DNA of 64,000 bases, from contig NZ_JAJTUT010000001.1 in assembly GCF_022399565.1 (NCBI RefSeq), forward strand, positions 1,477,336 through 1,541,335, written 5' to 3'. The DNA is from Flavobacterium algicola. GTDB lineage: Bacteria; Bacteroidota; Bacteroidia; Flavobacteriales; Flavobacteriaceae. The position numbers and the translations under genes were made by a program. The notes below the pieces were generated by a model. That model ran no database searches, was not told the origin of the DNA, and saw only the letters and a program-made list of their open reading frames with translations. This document shows, piece after piece, positions 25,655-34,991 of this stretch (positions are counted from its first letter, which is position 1; every line of letters begins with the position of its first letter).

Positions 25655-26341
25655 ATGACTATTGAACCAGTTTCTGATAAAATACATAAAAATATACTAA
25701 TCGTTGATGATCATCCGTTCATTATTCAAGGCTATAAAAATGCGATAACGCGATACCAGCCTGATGATTACGAGTTTTTTATCTCTGAAGCAAAGGATTG
25801 CGAGTCTGGCTATAATGCTATTGTGAATCCATATGCTGATTTTGATATTGCTTTTCTAGATATAAGTATGCCATCATACGAATCTATGAATTTGTATTCT
25901 GGTGAAGATTTGGCTAAATTAATTTTGAAACACTCACCTGATTGTAAGATCATAATGTTGACCATGTTTACTGAGTTTTTAAAATTAAAAACTTTAATAA
26001 ATGGGGTTAATCCAATGGGGTTAATTATCAAAAATGACTTGACATTTGATGAGTTATTATATGCTTTTGATAAAGTTTTAAAAGGACAACTTTATTATAG
26101 TAAATCAATAAAGGAGATGCTGGAATCTCACGACAATTCAATCGAAATAGATTTATTTGACAAGCAGATACTATTTCATTTGTCAAAAGGCACCAAATTA
26201 AAAGACATTCCCAATTTTATTCCGATTTCATTAAATGCAATGGAATCTCGCATTATCAATTTAAAGGAATTATTAAATGTTGTTGATGGAAAGGACAGCG
26301 ACTTAGTAAAGGAAGCAAAAATCAAAGGGTTAATATTTTAA
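25655..26341 (+). CDS. Response regulator with LuxR-like C-terminal domain
   Basis: A 228-residue regulator paired with the kinase 4 bases upstream. The receiver has D18/D19, the phospho-acceptor D69 in AFLDISMP, Thr in LTMFT and Lys in LIIKNDL. The C-terminal 60 residues (FDKQILFHLSKGTKLKDIPNF onward) resemble a helix-turn-helix of the NarL/LuxR group, though the match is divergent. It probably controls genes in response to the TPR sensor. Targets are unknown. Confidence 0.9.
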   Translation: MTIEPVSDKIHKNILIVDDHPFIIQGYKNAITRYQPDDYEFFISEAKDCESGYNAIVNPYADFDIAFLDISMPSYESMNLYSGEDLAKLILKHSPDCKIIMLTMFTEFLKLKTLINGVNPMGLIIKNDLTFDELLYAFDKVLKGQLYYSKSIKEMLESHDNSIEIDLFDKQILFHLSKGTKLKDIPNFIPISLNAMESRIINLKELLNVVDGKDSDLVKEAKIKGLIF

Positions 26342-26360
26342 TATAACCTTAATAAATAGT

Positions 26361-26400
26361 AAAAGCCGTAAATTCTAAACAATTTAGAATTTACGGCTTT
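26361..26400 (+). terminator. Terminator after the two-component operon
   Basis: A perfect 18-bp stem (aaagccgtaaattctaaa, 26362-26379, with 26383-26400) and a three-base loop. It lies 20 bases after the response regulator stop. Confidence 0.85.
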
Positions 26401-26425
26401 ATAATTTTAATCTCTGCTTAGGTAG

Positions 26426-27472
26426 TTATTCGCTTAAAGCGTTCCAACCTCTTGCTTTCAATTCAATTTTAGTATTGGCACGTGTTACCAAATGAATTCC
26501 TTCACTTTCTTCGGTCATGTGACCAATTATTGAAAAGTTTGGATTTCCTTTAATTTTGTCAAAATTATCAATCGGTATAGTAAATAGCAATTCGTAGTCT
26601 TCACCTCCATTTATGGCAACTGTGGTACTATCAATATCAAATTCTTCACACACGCTGATAAATTGAGGGTCTAATGGTAATTTATCTTCATAAAGATTAC
26701 ATCCTACTTTAGATTGTTTGCATAAATGAATAATTTCTGAAGATAACCCATCTGAAATATCAATCATTGACGTAGGCTTTATTTCTAATGCGTGCAGTAA
26801 TGTGCGGACATCTTTACGGGCTTCAGGTTTTAACTGACGTTCAATTAAGTACGTGTAAGCATCTAAGTCAGGTTGAGCATTCGGATTTACTTTAAAAACT
26901 TGTTTTTCTCTTTCTAAAACTTGTAATCCCATATAAGCTGCTCCGACGTCACCAGTGACAACCAATAAATCGGTAGATTTTGCACCGTTTCGATATACAA
27001 TTTCGTCAGCATCTGCCTCACCCAAGACAGTTATGCTAATGATTAAACCTTTTTGTGATGATGTCGTGTCACCGCCAATAACATCTACTTTATATTCATT
27101 GGCTGCATGAGTAATTCCCGCAAACAATTCTTCTAGTGCTTCCAGTGGAAAACGGTTTGAAACTGCGATAGAAACTGTGATCTGTGTAGCCTTGGCGTTC
27201 ATAGCGCAAATGTCTGAAACGTTTGTTACAACTGCTTTGTATCCCAAATGTTTCAAAGGCATGTAAGCTAAGTCGAAATGTACACCTTCGATCATTAGAT
27301 CTGTAGAAACAACTATTTTTTTGTCTTTGAAGTCCAAAACAGCTGCATCATCTCCAATTGCTTTTAATGTTGAAGGTTGATTTACTTCGAAGTTTTTGGT
27401 TAAATGTTCTATTAATCCAAATTCGCCCAATTGAGCAATACTAGTACGTTGTGGGTTTTTATCTTCTATCAT
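26426..27472 (-). CDS. thiL: Thiamine-monophosphate kinase
   Basis: ThiL phosphorylates thiamine monophosphate to the active diphosphate cofactor. It is 348 residues from the ATG at 27472 (MIEDKNPQRTSIAQLGEFGLI); a frame reaching 27532 would run through the promoter and was rejected. Motifs: IGDDAAVLD near residue 45, STDLMIEGVHFD, VSDICAMNAKA, VTGDVGAAYMG and MIDISDGLSSEI. These acids bind Mg2+ and substrate. Transcribed alone; a -7 element lies about 58 bases upstream of the start. Confidence 0.95.
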   Translation of the reverse strand: MIEDKNPQRTSIAQLGEFGLIEHLTKNFEVNQPSTLKAIGDDAAVLDFKDKKIVVSTDLMIEGVHFDLAYMPLKHLGYKAVVTNVSDICAMNAKATQITVSIAVSNRFPLEALEELFAGITHAANEYKVDVIGGDTTSSQKGLIISITVLGEADADEIVYRNGAKSTDLLVVTGDVGAAYMGLQVLEREKQVFKVNPNAQPDLDAYTYLIERQLKPEARKDVRTLLHALEIKPTSMIDISDGLSSEIIHLCKQSKVGCNLYEDKLPLDPQFISVCEEFDIDSTTVAINGGEDYELLFTIPIDNFDKIKGNPNFSIIGHMTEESEGIHLVTRANTKIELKARGWNALSE

Positions 27473-27529
27473 AACATTTATAAGGAGTGAAGTTGATACT
27501 TCAATTATTTTTATATAAAAATCGAATTG

Positions 27530-27537
27530 CAAATATA
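27530..27537 (-). promoter_or_regulatory. -7 promoter element of thiL
   Basis: The minus strand reads TATATTTG (perfect TAnnTTTG). It overlaps the start of the longer alternative thiL frame and therefore supports the ATG at 27472. Confidence 0.5.
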
Positions 27538-27611
27538 CAAAGAAATAGCCGCTATTAAATTTATGGATATTGCGTAATTTTTTGCATCTTTAAGTTATAA
27601 AAATAATAGAG

Positions 27612-28541
27612 ATGAATTCAGTAGATATAGTGACCCTTACGGTTAACCCAGCTTTAGATAAAAGCACCCATTTTAAAGGACTTGTAGCAGAGCAAAAAAT
27701 TAGATGTGAAGAACCTCGCTACGATGCAGGAGGTGGAGGGATTAATGTTTCCAAAGCAATTTCCCGTTTGGGAGGATCATCGTTGGCTGTTTATACTTCG
27801 GGTGGTGCGACGGGTAAAATATTAGAAGATTTAGTGATAAAAGAAAAGATCAACTCACAAGCAGTGCCTGTAAAAACATGGACAAGAGAAAGTTTTGTTG
27901 CTGTCGATAATCATACAAATTTGCAATATCGTTTTGGTTTCTCGGGAGGAAAATTAGAAGAGGAAGAAGTTGCTGCTGTTTTAAAAACTATCGAAGATTT
28001 AAAAACTAGATTTCTAGTAGCTAGCGGAAGTCTTAGTCAAGGCTTGTCCTCTGATTTTTATCAGAAAGTGGCGGAAATCGCAAAGAAAAACAATTCTAAA
28101 TTGATAGTAGATACTTCAGGAGAAGCTTTGGCAAAAATTGTCGAGGTCGGTGCTTATCTGATTAAACCAAATGTGGGTGAGTTGGCTAAATTAATTGGGG
28201 TCGAAAAACTAGAAATGGAAGAAGTAGATCATGCTGCGAAACAAATCATTTCAAATGGCGGGGCTGAGATCGTAGTTGTTTCACTAGGGCCTCAAGGAGC
28301 TATTCTTGTGACGGCAGATACATGTGAGTATGTGCCAGCTCCTAATGTTGCCAAAAAAAGTACAGTTGGAGCAGGAGATAGTATGGTTGGCGGAATTACT
28401 TGGGCATTATCACAAAATAAAGATTTACGAGATGTACTCCGCTGGGGAGTAGCCTGTGGATCTGCGGCTACTATGAACGAGGGTACTCAACTGTTTAAAA
28501 TTGAAGATGCCAAGCGACTTTTTGATTGGGTTTCGAAGTAA
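27612..28541 (+). CDS. pfkB: 6-phosphofructokinase II (PfkB)
   Basis: A 309-residue ribokinase-fold enzyme, the same length as E. coli PfkB and very similar to it by eye. Substrate region: TVNPALDKSTHFKG and GGGGINVSKAISRLGG. Later: IVDTSGEAL, LIKPNVGEL and VVSLGPQGA. The catalytic Asp is in STVGAGDSMVGGITW, a pattern typical of PfkB. It phosphorylates fructose 6-phosphate in glycolysis; fructose 1-phosphate or tagatose 6-phosphate are possible alternatives in the family. It is divergent from thiL and followed by its own terminator. Confidence 0.92.
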   Translation: MNSVDIVTLTVNPALDKSTHFKGLVAEQKIRCEEPRYDAGGGGINVSKAISRLGGSSLAVYTSGGATGKILEDLVIKEKINSQAVPVKTWTRESFVAVDNHTNLQYRFGFSGGKLEEEEVAAVLKTIEDLKTRFLVASGSLSQGLSSDFYQKVAEIAKKNNSKLIVDTSGEALAKIVEVGAYLIKPNVGELAKLIGVEKLEMEEVDHAAKQIISNGGAEIVVVSLGPQGAILVTADTCEYVPAPNVAKKSTVGAGDSMVGGITWALSQNKDLRDVLRWGVACGSAATMNEGTQLFKIEDAKRLFDWVSK

Positions 28542-28571
28542 AAAACAATTATAAATTGAGACAAAAACAGG

Positions 28572-28606
28572 AAAGGGATTAAGACTAATTTAATCCCTTT
28601 TTTTTA
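28572..28606 (+). terminator. Terminator of pfkB
   Basis: Stem aaagggatta / taatcccttt (28572-28581, 28591-28600) with a following T-run. Confidence 0.85.
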
Positions 28607-28637
28607 TGAATAAATAGCAACGGAAATTCTACAGAAA

Positions 28638-31600
28638 CTATCTTTTCAAACTAAAATGAGACTTAAAAGTTTTTTCTATATCATCTATTTTATAATCTAC
28701 AACAAACCAGTAATCGTCTGCAGGTAAAATAGAACTGTTGTATCTTCCGTCCCAGCCTAATGAAGCCGTTTTAAACTGAGTAATTAATTTTCCATAGCGA
28801 TCAAAAATAGAGATAGTTGCATTAGGTTGATCTGCTAGGTCAGGAATGTTCCAATAGTCATTATACCCATCATTATTTGGTGTAAAGAATTTTGGATGTT
28901 TTAAAACTGTCGCGGTAACAGTTGTCACATTGCAACTCCCGTTTTTATCATTTATATGAATAATGTGCTGTCCAGAAATAACATTGGTAAAAACAGGACT
29001 ATCTTGATAAACGCCGTCGTCTAGTTTGTACTCGTAGTCACCGTATCCCGATACAGCAGTAGCAGAAATATCGATATCATCCGAGAAGGAGTCAGAAACT
29101 GAAACTGTTGAAATGGCAGGACTTGATTTTTTAACAATAAAACTAGTCGGATTGTAGCCGCAATCGCTGCCGCTGTCAACTGTGTTTTTGGTTATAAAAA
29201 CATCATAAATACCTTCCTCCACAGCTGTAAAATCATGTCCCGTACCAACTAATTCTCCTTTTAAATACCAATCTACTGTGAATTTAATTGGATCTAGTTT
29301 TGTGTCGATATAATACGGGTTAAGTACTTCATTACTATTATAGTCAACACATATTACACCACCTCTTAAAACTAAATTCAAAAGAGGATAAATTGTGATT
29401 TGAAAACTCTTTTCGTCAAAACAATTATTATTGTTAAAAGCTGTTGCGTAGATGTATATTATTTGACTCTTTTTTATAATATCTCCAGCGAAGTAAGCTG
29501 TTCCTTGTCCTTTAGAACCTGAATAATAATTACCTTCGGTAAGCACTGGTAGTGTGTAGTAATCACAAGCTTCTACAGATGCAGGCTGATTTAATAGCGG
29601 TGTTTTTGAAATTGTCACCATAAATGGATTTTCATCTTCACAAATAAAACGTGTTCCTTTCTTCCCGTAAATGTATAGTTTTTGTGAAGCAGTAATTACT
29701 GTTCCTGCACTAAGTAATGCTCCCTTACCACCAGATTGTGTGAAGTAGTTACCAACTGTAAGAGCAGGTAAAGTATAACTATCGCAATGTATTACGTCGT
29801 CTAATTTATCTACTGTAATACCTATAATGTTGATAGATATAGCATTTTCTATAGAGCAAGTATTCAAATCAGACCATTTGTTGTACAAGTAAATCGTTTG
29901 TGTTTGTTCTATACTTTCACCAGATTTTATTTCCCTACCCTTTCCTCCAGATTCAGTGTAAAATACACCATTGGAAACCTTCGGTATTGTATATGCTTTA
30001 CAACTAGTAACATCTGTAATGATTGACAATAAAGGTAATGCTCTAATTTCGACATTAAAACTTGATTCATTCGTACAGCCGTTTACTAAGTTATTAATAT
30101 ACAGTTTTTGAGAACTAGTAATTTTATCACCTGCAATAAGCTTTTTTCCAGTTCTATTTGTTCCTGTATAATACTCTCCATTAGTAATAGTAGGCAAAAC
30201 ATATGGATCATTAACGCACTGTAAAACGTCATTTAATTGATCTACAACTGGAATCGGTTTAATGTTTATTTTAAAGAAAAGATCATTGGTACAATTGGGT
30301 GCAATTGTCGTATTGGCATATATGTAAATGGTTGTAGAACTCGTTATTTTTGTTCCAAATGGGATTACGGTTCCAGCCCCAGCTGCCTCTGTAAAGTAAT
30401 TTCCTGTACTTAATTTGGGCAGTATATAACTTCCGCATGCTGGTACGTCGACTACGCTAGGAATTATAGTTATAGTAAAGCTATTTTGATTAACGCAGTT
30501 TCCATCAGTGGCAAAAATATACAACGTCTTAGTACTTGTAATTTGGGATCCTGCCATGAGTTTTGTTCCGGTTCCGTAAGCACCTGTATAATAATCTCCG
30601 TAAGTCAGTGGAGTTAATTCATAAGTATTGCAGGTGACAACATCTTTTGGAGCATCCACTAGCGGCAAAGGAATAATATTAATATCATAAGCCTCGTCTT
30701 TACAAAGGGTATTGTTTAAAACACCATAATAGTAAATTGTTTGACTACTTCTTATTTGTGTTCCCGCCGGTATTTGTGTTCCCGTTCCCGTTGGTCCACC
30801 AGCACTAGTGTAAAAGGTTCCAACAAATGGACTAGGTACATTAAATACACCGCAATAATCTAGTGGTATCGTGTATTCTTTTATTAAATCAACATTAAAA
30901 TTAGATTCATTAGTACAGGATTTATCATCGGGTCCACTAAATATATAGTATGTTCCACTTTTGTCTATGATATCTCCTGCATGTAATAAAGTACCGCGAC
31001 CGTTACTTTGTGTATAATAATCACCACTTACCAAATTAGGAAGTACATATTCAGAACATTCGATGACATTTGATAAAACATCTACTAATGGTTTTGGATT
31101 CACTACAATCTCAAAGGAAGTTAGATTGTAGCAACTCCTGTTCAAAATGGTACTCATTCGTGCCCAAATAGTGGTTGTTTTTGGGTTTTGAGGTACTGAA
31201 TAGCTTGTAGGCAACGGGTTTTTATTAGCCGAAGCATCTGCCTCAGAGAGATGATAGCTAATGCTATATAAATTAGTGTCTTGTCCGTTAAAAATAGTTG
31301 TCTTTGTTTGTGCAAGATCAACAATATTTCCGCCAGAAATATCGCAAAGTTCAATATTGGATGGTTTTTGCGGCAGGGCTGTATTGTCTAAAATTAGTTC
31401 GAAAGACTCAATCGAATTGCAATATTCGTTTACAATTTTATTTTTTATTTTTATGAAAATAGTTTGCTCATCAGAGGCGCTGTAATTATTAGGAGTTAAA
31501 ACTGGATTTGTATTTAATTTAGCATCATCTAAATTTGTAAAATAAGACAGTTCATATTTACTTTGATCAAGTCCTAAAGTTTGAACGTTATTTGCGGTCA

Positions 31601-32681
31601 GATCGTAAATATAGGCAGAACTTCCTGCTCTACAGTTTCTTAAATCGGCTGGAGTGTTTATTTTTAAATCAAGAATGTTTATTTCATCTGTAATCAAACA
31701 GCTGGTTCCTATTTGTTCAATTACAACTTGGTATGTTCCTGGTTCTTTAATAATTAGAGATTGCTGGTTCTGGCCACTAATGGTTATATTATTTTTTTTC
31801 CATGTATGAATATATTTGGAGTCGGTCAATCCCGTGTTAATTTCAAAAGTATTTCCATCACAAATCGTCTGGTCTGGTCCCAAATCGATGCTGGTTGTAA
31901 AACTTCCTGAACTTAAAAATACAGCGGAATCATAATTAGAGTCGTTTGCGTCTCCTATTACCAACCGTATGCGATACGATCGATTTGGAAGAACTGTCGC
32001 TGATGCATTTAGTATTTGTGTAAAACCTCTCATATTCATAGCTGACAAAGAAGGATCTGTCACATTGTAGGTTGAAAATAAAGTTGAATTTACAGAAGTA
32101 CAAGATGAATTGAACTTACTATCTCGAATGTTTTTAACAGAAACAGGATCATTTGTACCGGGTAAAATGGCTAGATTGGTCGTTGTATTAGAGTCTAAAT
32201 CGGTAAGTAAAAAAGCAAAGACATCACTAAAACCACACTGGAATTCTCCATATTCATTGGAGGCGAAAAGAAAATCAAAACTAAATTTATTTGATAATGG
32301 TATGAATTCAAATTCTAAATAGGCAACATCTGTAATTGGAATATTTTGCCCTGCACTATTACTGATTTTTTGTAAATCAGCATCTGTATTGCTAGTTATT
32401 TGACTGCTCAAATTGTTACCTGTATATTTTCCTTCGGAATATTTAGCAACTCCATTTCGAATAATTACACCCTCCTTAATTGGGAAAGAAGAGGAGTTAT
32501 TATTGAAGTAGGCGGTAGATTGATTGGAAGAAATCGAAATATTGGATACTGTTGTACAAGAATTCCCAAGTAGCAGTTGTACCAACTGATTAGCGGTGCG
32601 GCTATTGTCGTCAACAGTAATAGATTGTGCAAGAATTCCGAAAGAGAATAAAAGACAAAAAATAATGTAAAGTTTTTTCAT
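28638..32681 (-). CDS. Large secreted T9SS type B sorting-domain protein with eight Cys repeats
   Basis: A 1347-residue surface or secreted protein. The start MKKLYIIFCLLFSFGILAQ at 32681 gives a signal peptide; the upstream Met at 32699 does not. The N-terminal part (residues about 20-270) resembles a choice-of-anchor-L domain (FDFLFASNEYGEFQCGFSDVFAFLL). The middle holds eight repeats of about 75 residues (pattern C..Y.LP.L..G.YYT..G.GT.L.AG..I..S.T.YIY, then CxNE). The C-terminus (about the last 85 residues, HPKFFTPNNDGYNDYWNIPD onward) is a type B sorting domain recognised by type IX secretion and gliding machinery. It is probably an adhesin. It converges on pfkB. Confidence 0.9.
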   Translation of the reverse strand: MKKLYIIFCLLFSFGILAQSITVDDNSRTANQLVQLLLGNSCTTVSNISISSNQSTAYFNNNSSSFPIKEGVIIRNGVAKYSEGKYTGNNLSSQITSNTDADLQKISNSAGQNIPITDVAYLEFEFIPLSNKFSFDFLFASNEYGEFQCGFSDVFAFLLTDLDSNTTTNLAILPGTNDPVSVKNIRDSKFNSSCTSVNSTLFSTYNVTDPSLSAMNMRGFTQILNASATVLPNRSYRIRLVIGDANDSNYDSAVFLSSGSFTTSIDLGPDQTICDGNTFEINTGLTDSKYIHTWKKNNITISGQNQQSLIIKEPGTYQVVIEQIGTSCLITDEINILDLKINTPADLRNCRAGSSAYIYDLTANNVQTLGLDQSKYELSYFTNLDDAKLNTNPVLTPNNYSASDEQTIFIKIKNKIVNEYCNSIESFELILDNTALPQKPSNIELCDISGGNIVDLAQTKTTIFNGQDTNLYSISYHLSEADASANKNPLPTSYSVPQNPKTTTIWARMSTILNRSCYNLTSFEIVVNPKPLVDVLSNVIECSEYVLPNLVSGDYYTQSNGRGTLLHAGDIIDKSGTYYIFSGPDDKSCTNESNFNVDLIKEYTIPLDYCGVFNVPSPFVGTFYTSAGGPTGTGTQIPAGTQIRSSQTIYYYGVLNNTLCKDEAYDINIIPLPLVDAPKDVVTCNTYELTPLTYGDYYTGAYGTGTKLMAGSQITSTKTLYIFATDGNCVNQNSFTITIIPSVVDVPACGSYILPKLSTGNYFTEAAGAGTVIPFGTKITSSTTIYIYANTTIAPNCTNDLFFKINIKPIPVVDQLNDVLQCVNDPYVLPTITNGEYYTGTNRTGKKLIAGDKITSSQKLYINNLVNGCTNESSFNVEIRALPLLSIITDVTSCKAYTIPKVSNGVFYTESGGKGREIKSGESIEQTQTIYLYNKWSDLNTCSIENAISINIIGITVDKLDDVIHCDSYTLPALTVGNYFTQSGGKGALLSAGTVITASQKLYIYGKKGTRFICEDENPFMVTISKTPLLNQPASVEACDYYTLPVLTEGNYYSGSKGQGTAYFAGDIIKKSQIIYIYATAFNNNNCFDEKSFQITIYPLLNLVLRGGVICVDYNSNEVLNPYYIDTKLDPIKFTVDWYLKGELVGTGHDFTAVEEGIYDVFITKNTVDSGSDCGYNPTSFIVKKSSPAISTVSVSDSFSDDIDISATAVSGYGDYEYKLDDGVYQDSPVFTNVISGQHIIHINDKNGSCNVTTVTATVLKHPKFFTPNNDGYNDYWNIPDLADQPNATISIFDRYGKLITQFKTASLGWDGRYNSSILPADDYWFVVDYKIDDIEKTFKSHFSLKR

Positions 32682-32940
32682 CTGATTGATTTGAGGCAAT
32701 AATTAATCAGTGTAAAACTAGTCATAAAAAACACAAAACAAGTATTTAATCTGATTTACGTGTATTTTAACGATTTTTTTATCGGTTTTGTAAGAAATGT
32801 TATTTGTGTTGTGAATATTATATTCTTTTATATTTCTTCTAAACGGTGAAGACAACTAGTGCTGTCAATTAGCAATCACATAAGTAAATTCTATTTCTCT
32901 TAAATTTCTTAAGTGAGATTAATATTCTTCAAATATTTCA
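32682..32940. other. Intergenic region upstream of the T9SS gene
   Basis: AT-rich sequence with no gene, no clear TAnnTTTG on the minus strand at a useful distance and no strong repeat. Confidence 0.4.
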
Positions 32941-32977
32941 AAACAAAAAAACCTGACAATTTTTACATCGTCAGGTT
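32941..32977 (-). terminator. Terminator of lepA
   Basis: Stem acctgac / gtcaggt (32951-32957, 32970-32976), with an A-run below it that becomes a U-tract on the minus strand. Confidence 0.8.
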
Positions 32978-33005
32978 CTCAATTTATTTTTAAAAGTATA
33001 AAAAA

Positions 33006-34802
33006 CTAGTCGTTCAATTTCAAAACAGCCATAAATGCTTCTTGCGGAATTTCAACATTACCAACCAATCTCATACGTTTTTTACCTTTCTTTTGTTTCT
33101 CCAATAATTTACGTTTTCTAGAGATATCTCCACCATAACATTTGGCAGTTACATCTTTACGCAAGGCTTTAATGGTTTCACGCGAAATTACTTTCACACC
33201 AATCGCCGCCTGAATCGGAATATCAAATTGTTGTCTTGGGATTAACTCTCTTAACTTTTCACACATTTTCTTACCAATAGAATAAGCATTATCTGTGTGC
33301 ATCAAAGAGGATAATGCATCTACAATAGTAGCGTTTAGTAAAATATCTACTTTTACCAAATTAGAAGTTCTCATTCCTATTGGTGTATAATCAAAAGAAG
33401 CATATCCTTTTGAAACCGTTTTTAATCGGTCATAGAAATCAAATACAATCTCTGCTAGTGGCATGTCAAAAGTTAATTCCACACGCTCTGTTGTCAAATA
33501 GTTTTGATTGGTAATCAAACCACGTTTTTCGATACATAAACTCATTACGTTTCCTACGTAATCTGCTTTTGTAATAATTGTCGCTTTGATAAATGGTTCT
33601 TCAACATGATCCAAACGAGATGGCTCTGGTAAGTCTGATGGATTGTTTACAATTAAGATTGTATCTGGTTCTTTTTTGGTAAATGCGTGGTAAGAAACGT
33701 TGGGAACTGTAGTAATTACAGTCATATTAAATTCACGCTCCAAACGTTCTTGGATGATCTCCATGTGTAGCATTCCCAAGAATCCACAACGGAAACCAAA
33801 TCCTAATGCTGCTGAACTTTCTGGTAAGAAAACTAATGAAGCATCATTAAGCTGCAATTTTTCCATAGAGTTTCTCAACTCTTCATAATCTTCTGTATCA
33901 ACAGGGTAAATACCTGCAAAAACCATTGGTTTTACATCTTCAAATCCTGTAATAACATTTGTAGTTGGTACTTTGGCATCTGTCAAAGTATCTCCTACTT
34001 TTACTTCCTTCGCTTCTTTTATTCCAGATATCAAATACCCAACATCACCAGCCGAAATAACTTGTTTCGGAACTTGGTTTAGTTTCAATGTACCAATTTC
34101 ATCAGCAAAATATTCATTGCCTGTAGCCATGAATTTTATTTTTTGTCCTTTTTTAATCTCTCCGTTTTTCACACGAAAGATTACTTCAATACCTCTAAAT
34201 GGATTATAGTGAGAGTCAAATATTAATGCTTGTAATGGCTCATCTTTATTTCCTTTTGGCGGTGGTATTTTTTCAATGATGGCAGCCAAAATATTTTCGA
34301 CACCAAAACCAGTTTTACCAGAAGCATGAATAATATCCTCCAGATCGCAACCTAGTAGATCGATAATATCATCACTTACCTCTTCAGGATTAGCTGATGG
34401 TAAATCAACTTTATTTAAAACTGGAATAATTTCCAAGTCGTTTTCAAGTGCCAAGTATAAATTGGAGATTGTTTGTGCTTGAATACTTTGTGCAGCATCA
34501 ACAATCAAAAGAGCTCCTTCACAGGCTGCAATAGATCGAGAAACTTCATAAGAGAAATCCACGTGTCCCGGAGTATCAATAAGATTTAGAATGTATTCTT
34601 CTCCTTTATAGGTATATTCCATTTGTATGGCGTGACTCTTAATGGTAATCCCACGCTCGCGTTCCAAGTCCATATTATCTAGCAATTGAGCTTTCTCTTC
34701 ACGAGCAGTTACGGTTTGAGTCGCCCCGAGTAAACGGTCAGCAAGTGTACTTTTTCCGTGGTCAATGTGTGCAATAATGCAAAAATTCCTTATATGTTTC
34801 AT
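33006..34802 (-). CDS. lepA: Elongation factor 4 (LepA)
   Basis: LepA is a ribosome-binding GTPase that helps translation and initiation fidelity. The 598-residue length is standard. G1 is [15 protein letters not shown]; switch and G3 are RGITIKS and [13 protein letters not shown]4 is LNKVDLP. The LepA-specific C-terminal domain is present ([24 protein letters not shown]). No frameshift. A -7 element lies about 52 bases upstream and a terminator follows. Confidence 0.98.
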   Translation of the reverse strand: MKHIRNFCIIAHIDHGKSTLADRLLGATQTVTAREEKAQLLDNMDLERERGITIKSHAIQMEYTYKGEEYILNLIDTPGHVDFSYEVSRSIAACEGALLIVDAAQSIQAQTISNLYLALENDLEIIPVLNKVDLPSANPEEVSDDIIDLLGCDLEDIIHASGKTGFGVENILAAIIEKIPPPKGNKDEPLQALIFDSHYNPFRGIEVIFRVKNGEIKKGQKIKFMATGNEYFADEIGTLKLNQVPKQVISAGDVGYLISGIKEAKEVKVGDTLTDAKVPTTNVITGFEDVKPMVFAGIYPVDTEDYEELRNSMEKLQLNDASLVFLPESSAALGFGFRCGFLGMLHMEIIQERLEREFNMTVITTVPNVSYHAFTKKEPDTILIVNNPSDLPEPSRLDHVEEPFIKATIITKADYVGNVMSLCIEKRGLITNQNYLTTERVELTFDMPLAEIVFDFYDRLKTVSKGYASFDYTPIGMRTSNLVKVDILLNATIVDALSSLMHTDNAYSIGKKMCEKLRELIPRQQFDIPIQAAIGVKVISRETIKALRKDVTAKCYGGDISRKRKLLEKQKKGKKRMRLVGNVEIPQEAFMAVLKLND

Positions 34803-34853
34803 CTTCCTAATTCAGTCAATTTATTATCAAAAAACATTTGATATTCGAATTTG

Positions 34854-34861
34854 CAAAGATA
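34854..34861 (-). promoter_or_regulatory. -7 promoter element of lepA
   Basis: The minus strand reads TATCTTTG (perfect TAnnTTTG), 51 bases from the start codon. The -33 box is uncertain. Confidence 0.5.
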
Positions 34862-34964
34862 GGGCAAAGTTTTAAACAATTTACTTAATATTTTACATGA
34901 TAAATCGAAACATTAAACAAATCTTAAATTTTTGGTTATTTGATAGATAATGTCTTTTTATGTG

Positions 34965-34972
34965 TAAATTTG
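34965..34972 (+). promoter_or_regulatory. -7 promoter element of the radical SAM operon
   Basis: TAAATTTG (perfect TAnnTTTG), 19 bases before the ATG at 34992. No -33 TTG at the usual spacing. Confidence 0.5.
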
Positions 34973-34991
34973 CTACCCCTAAAATGTAAAT

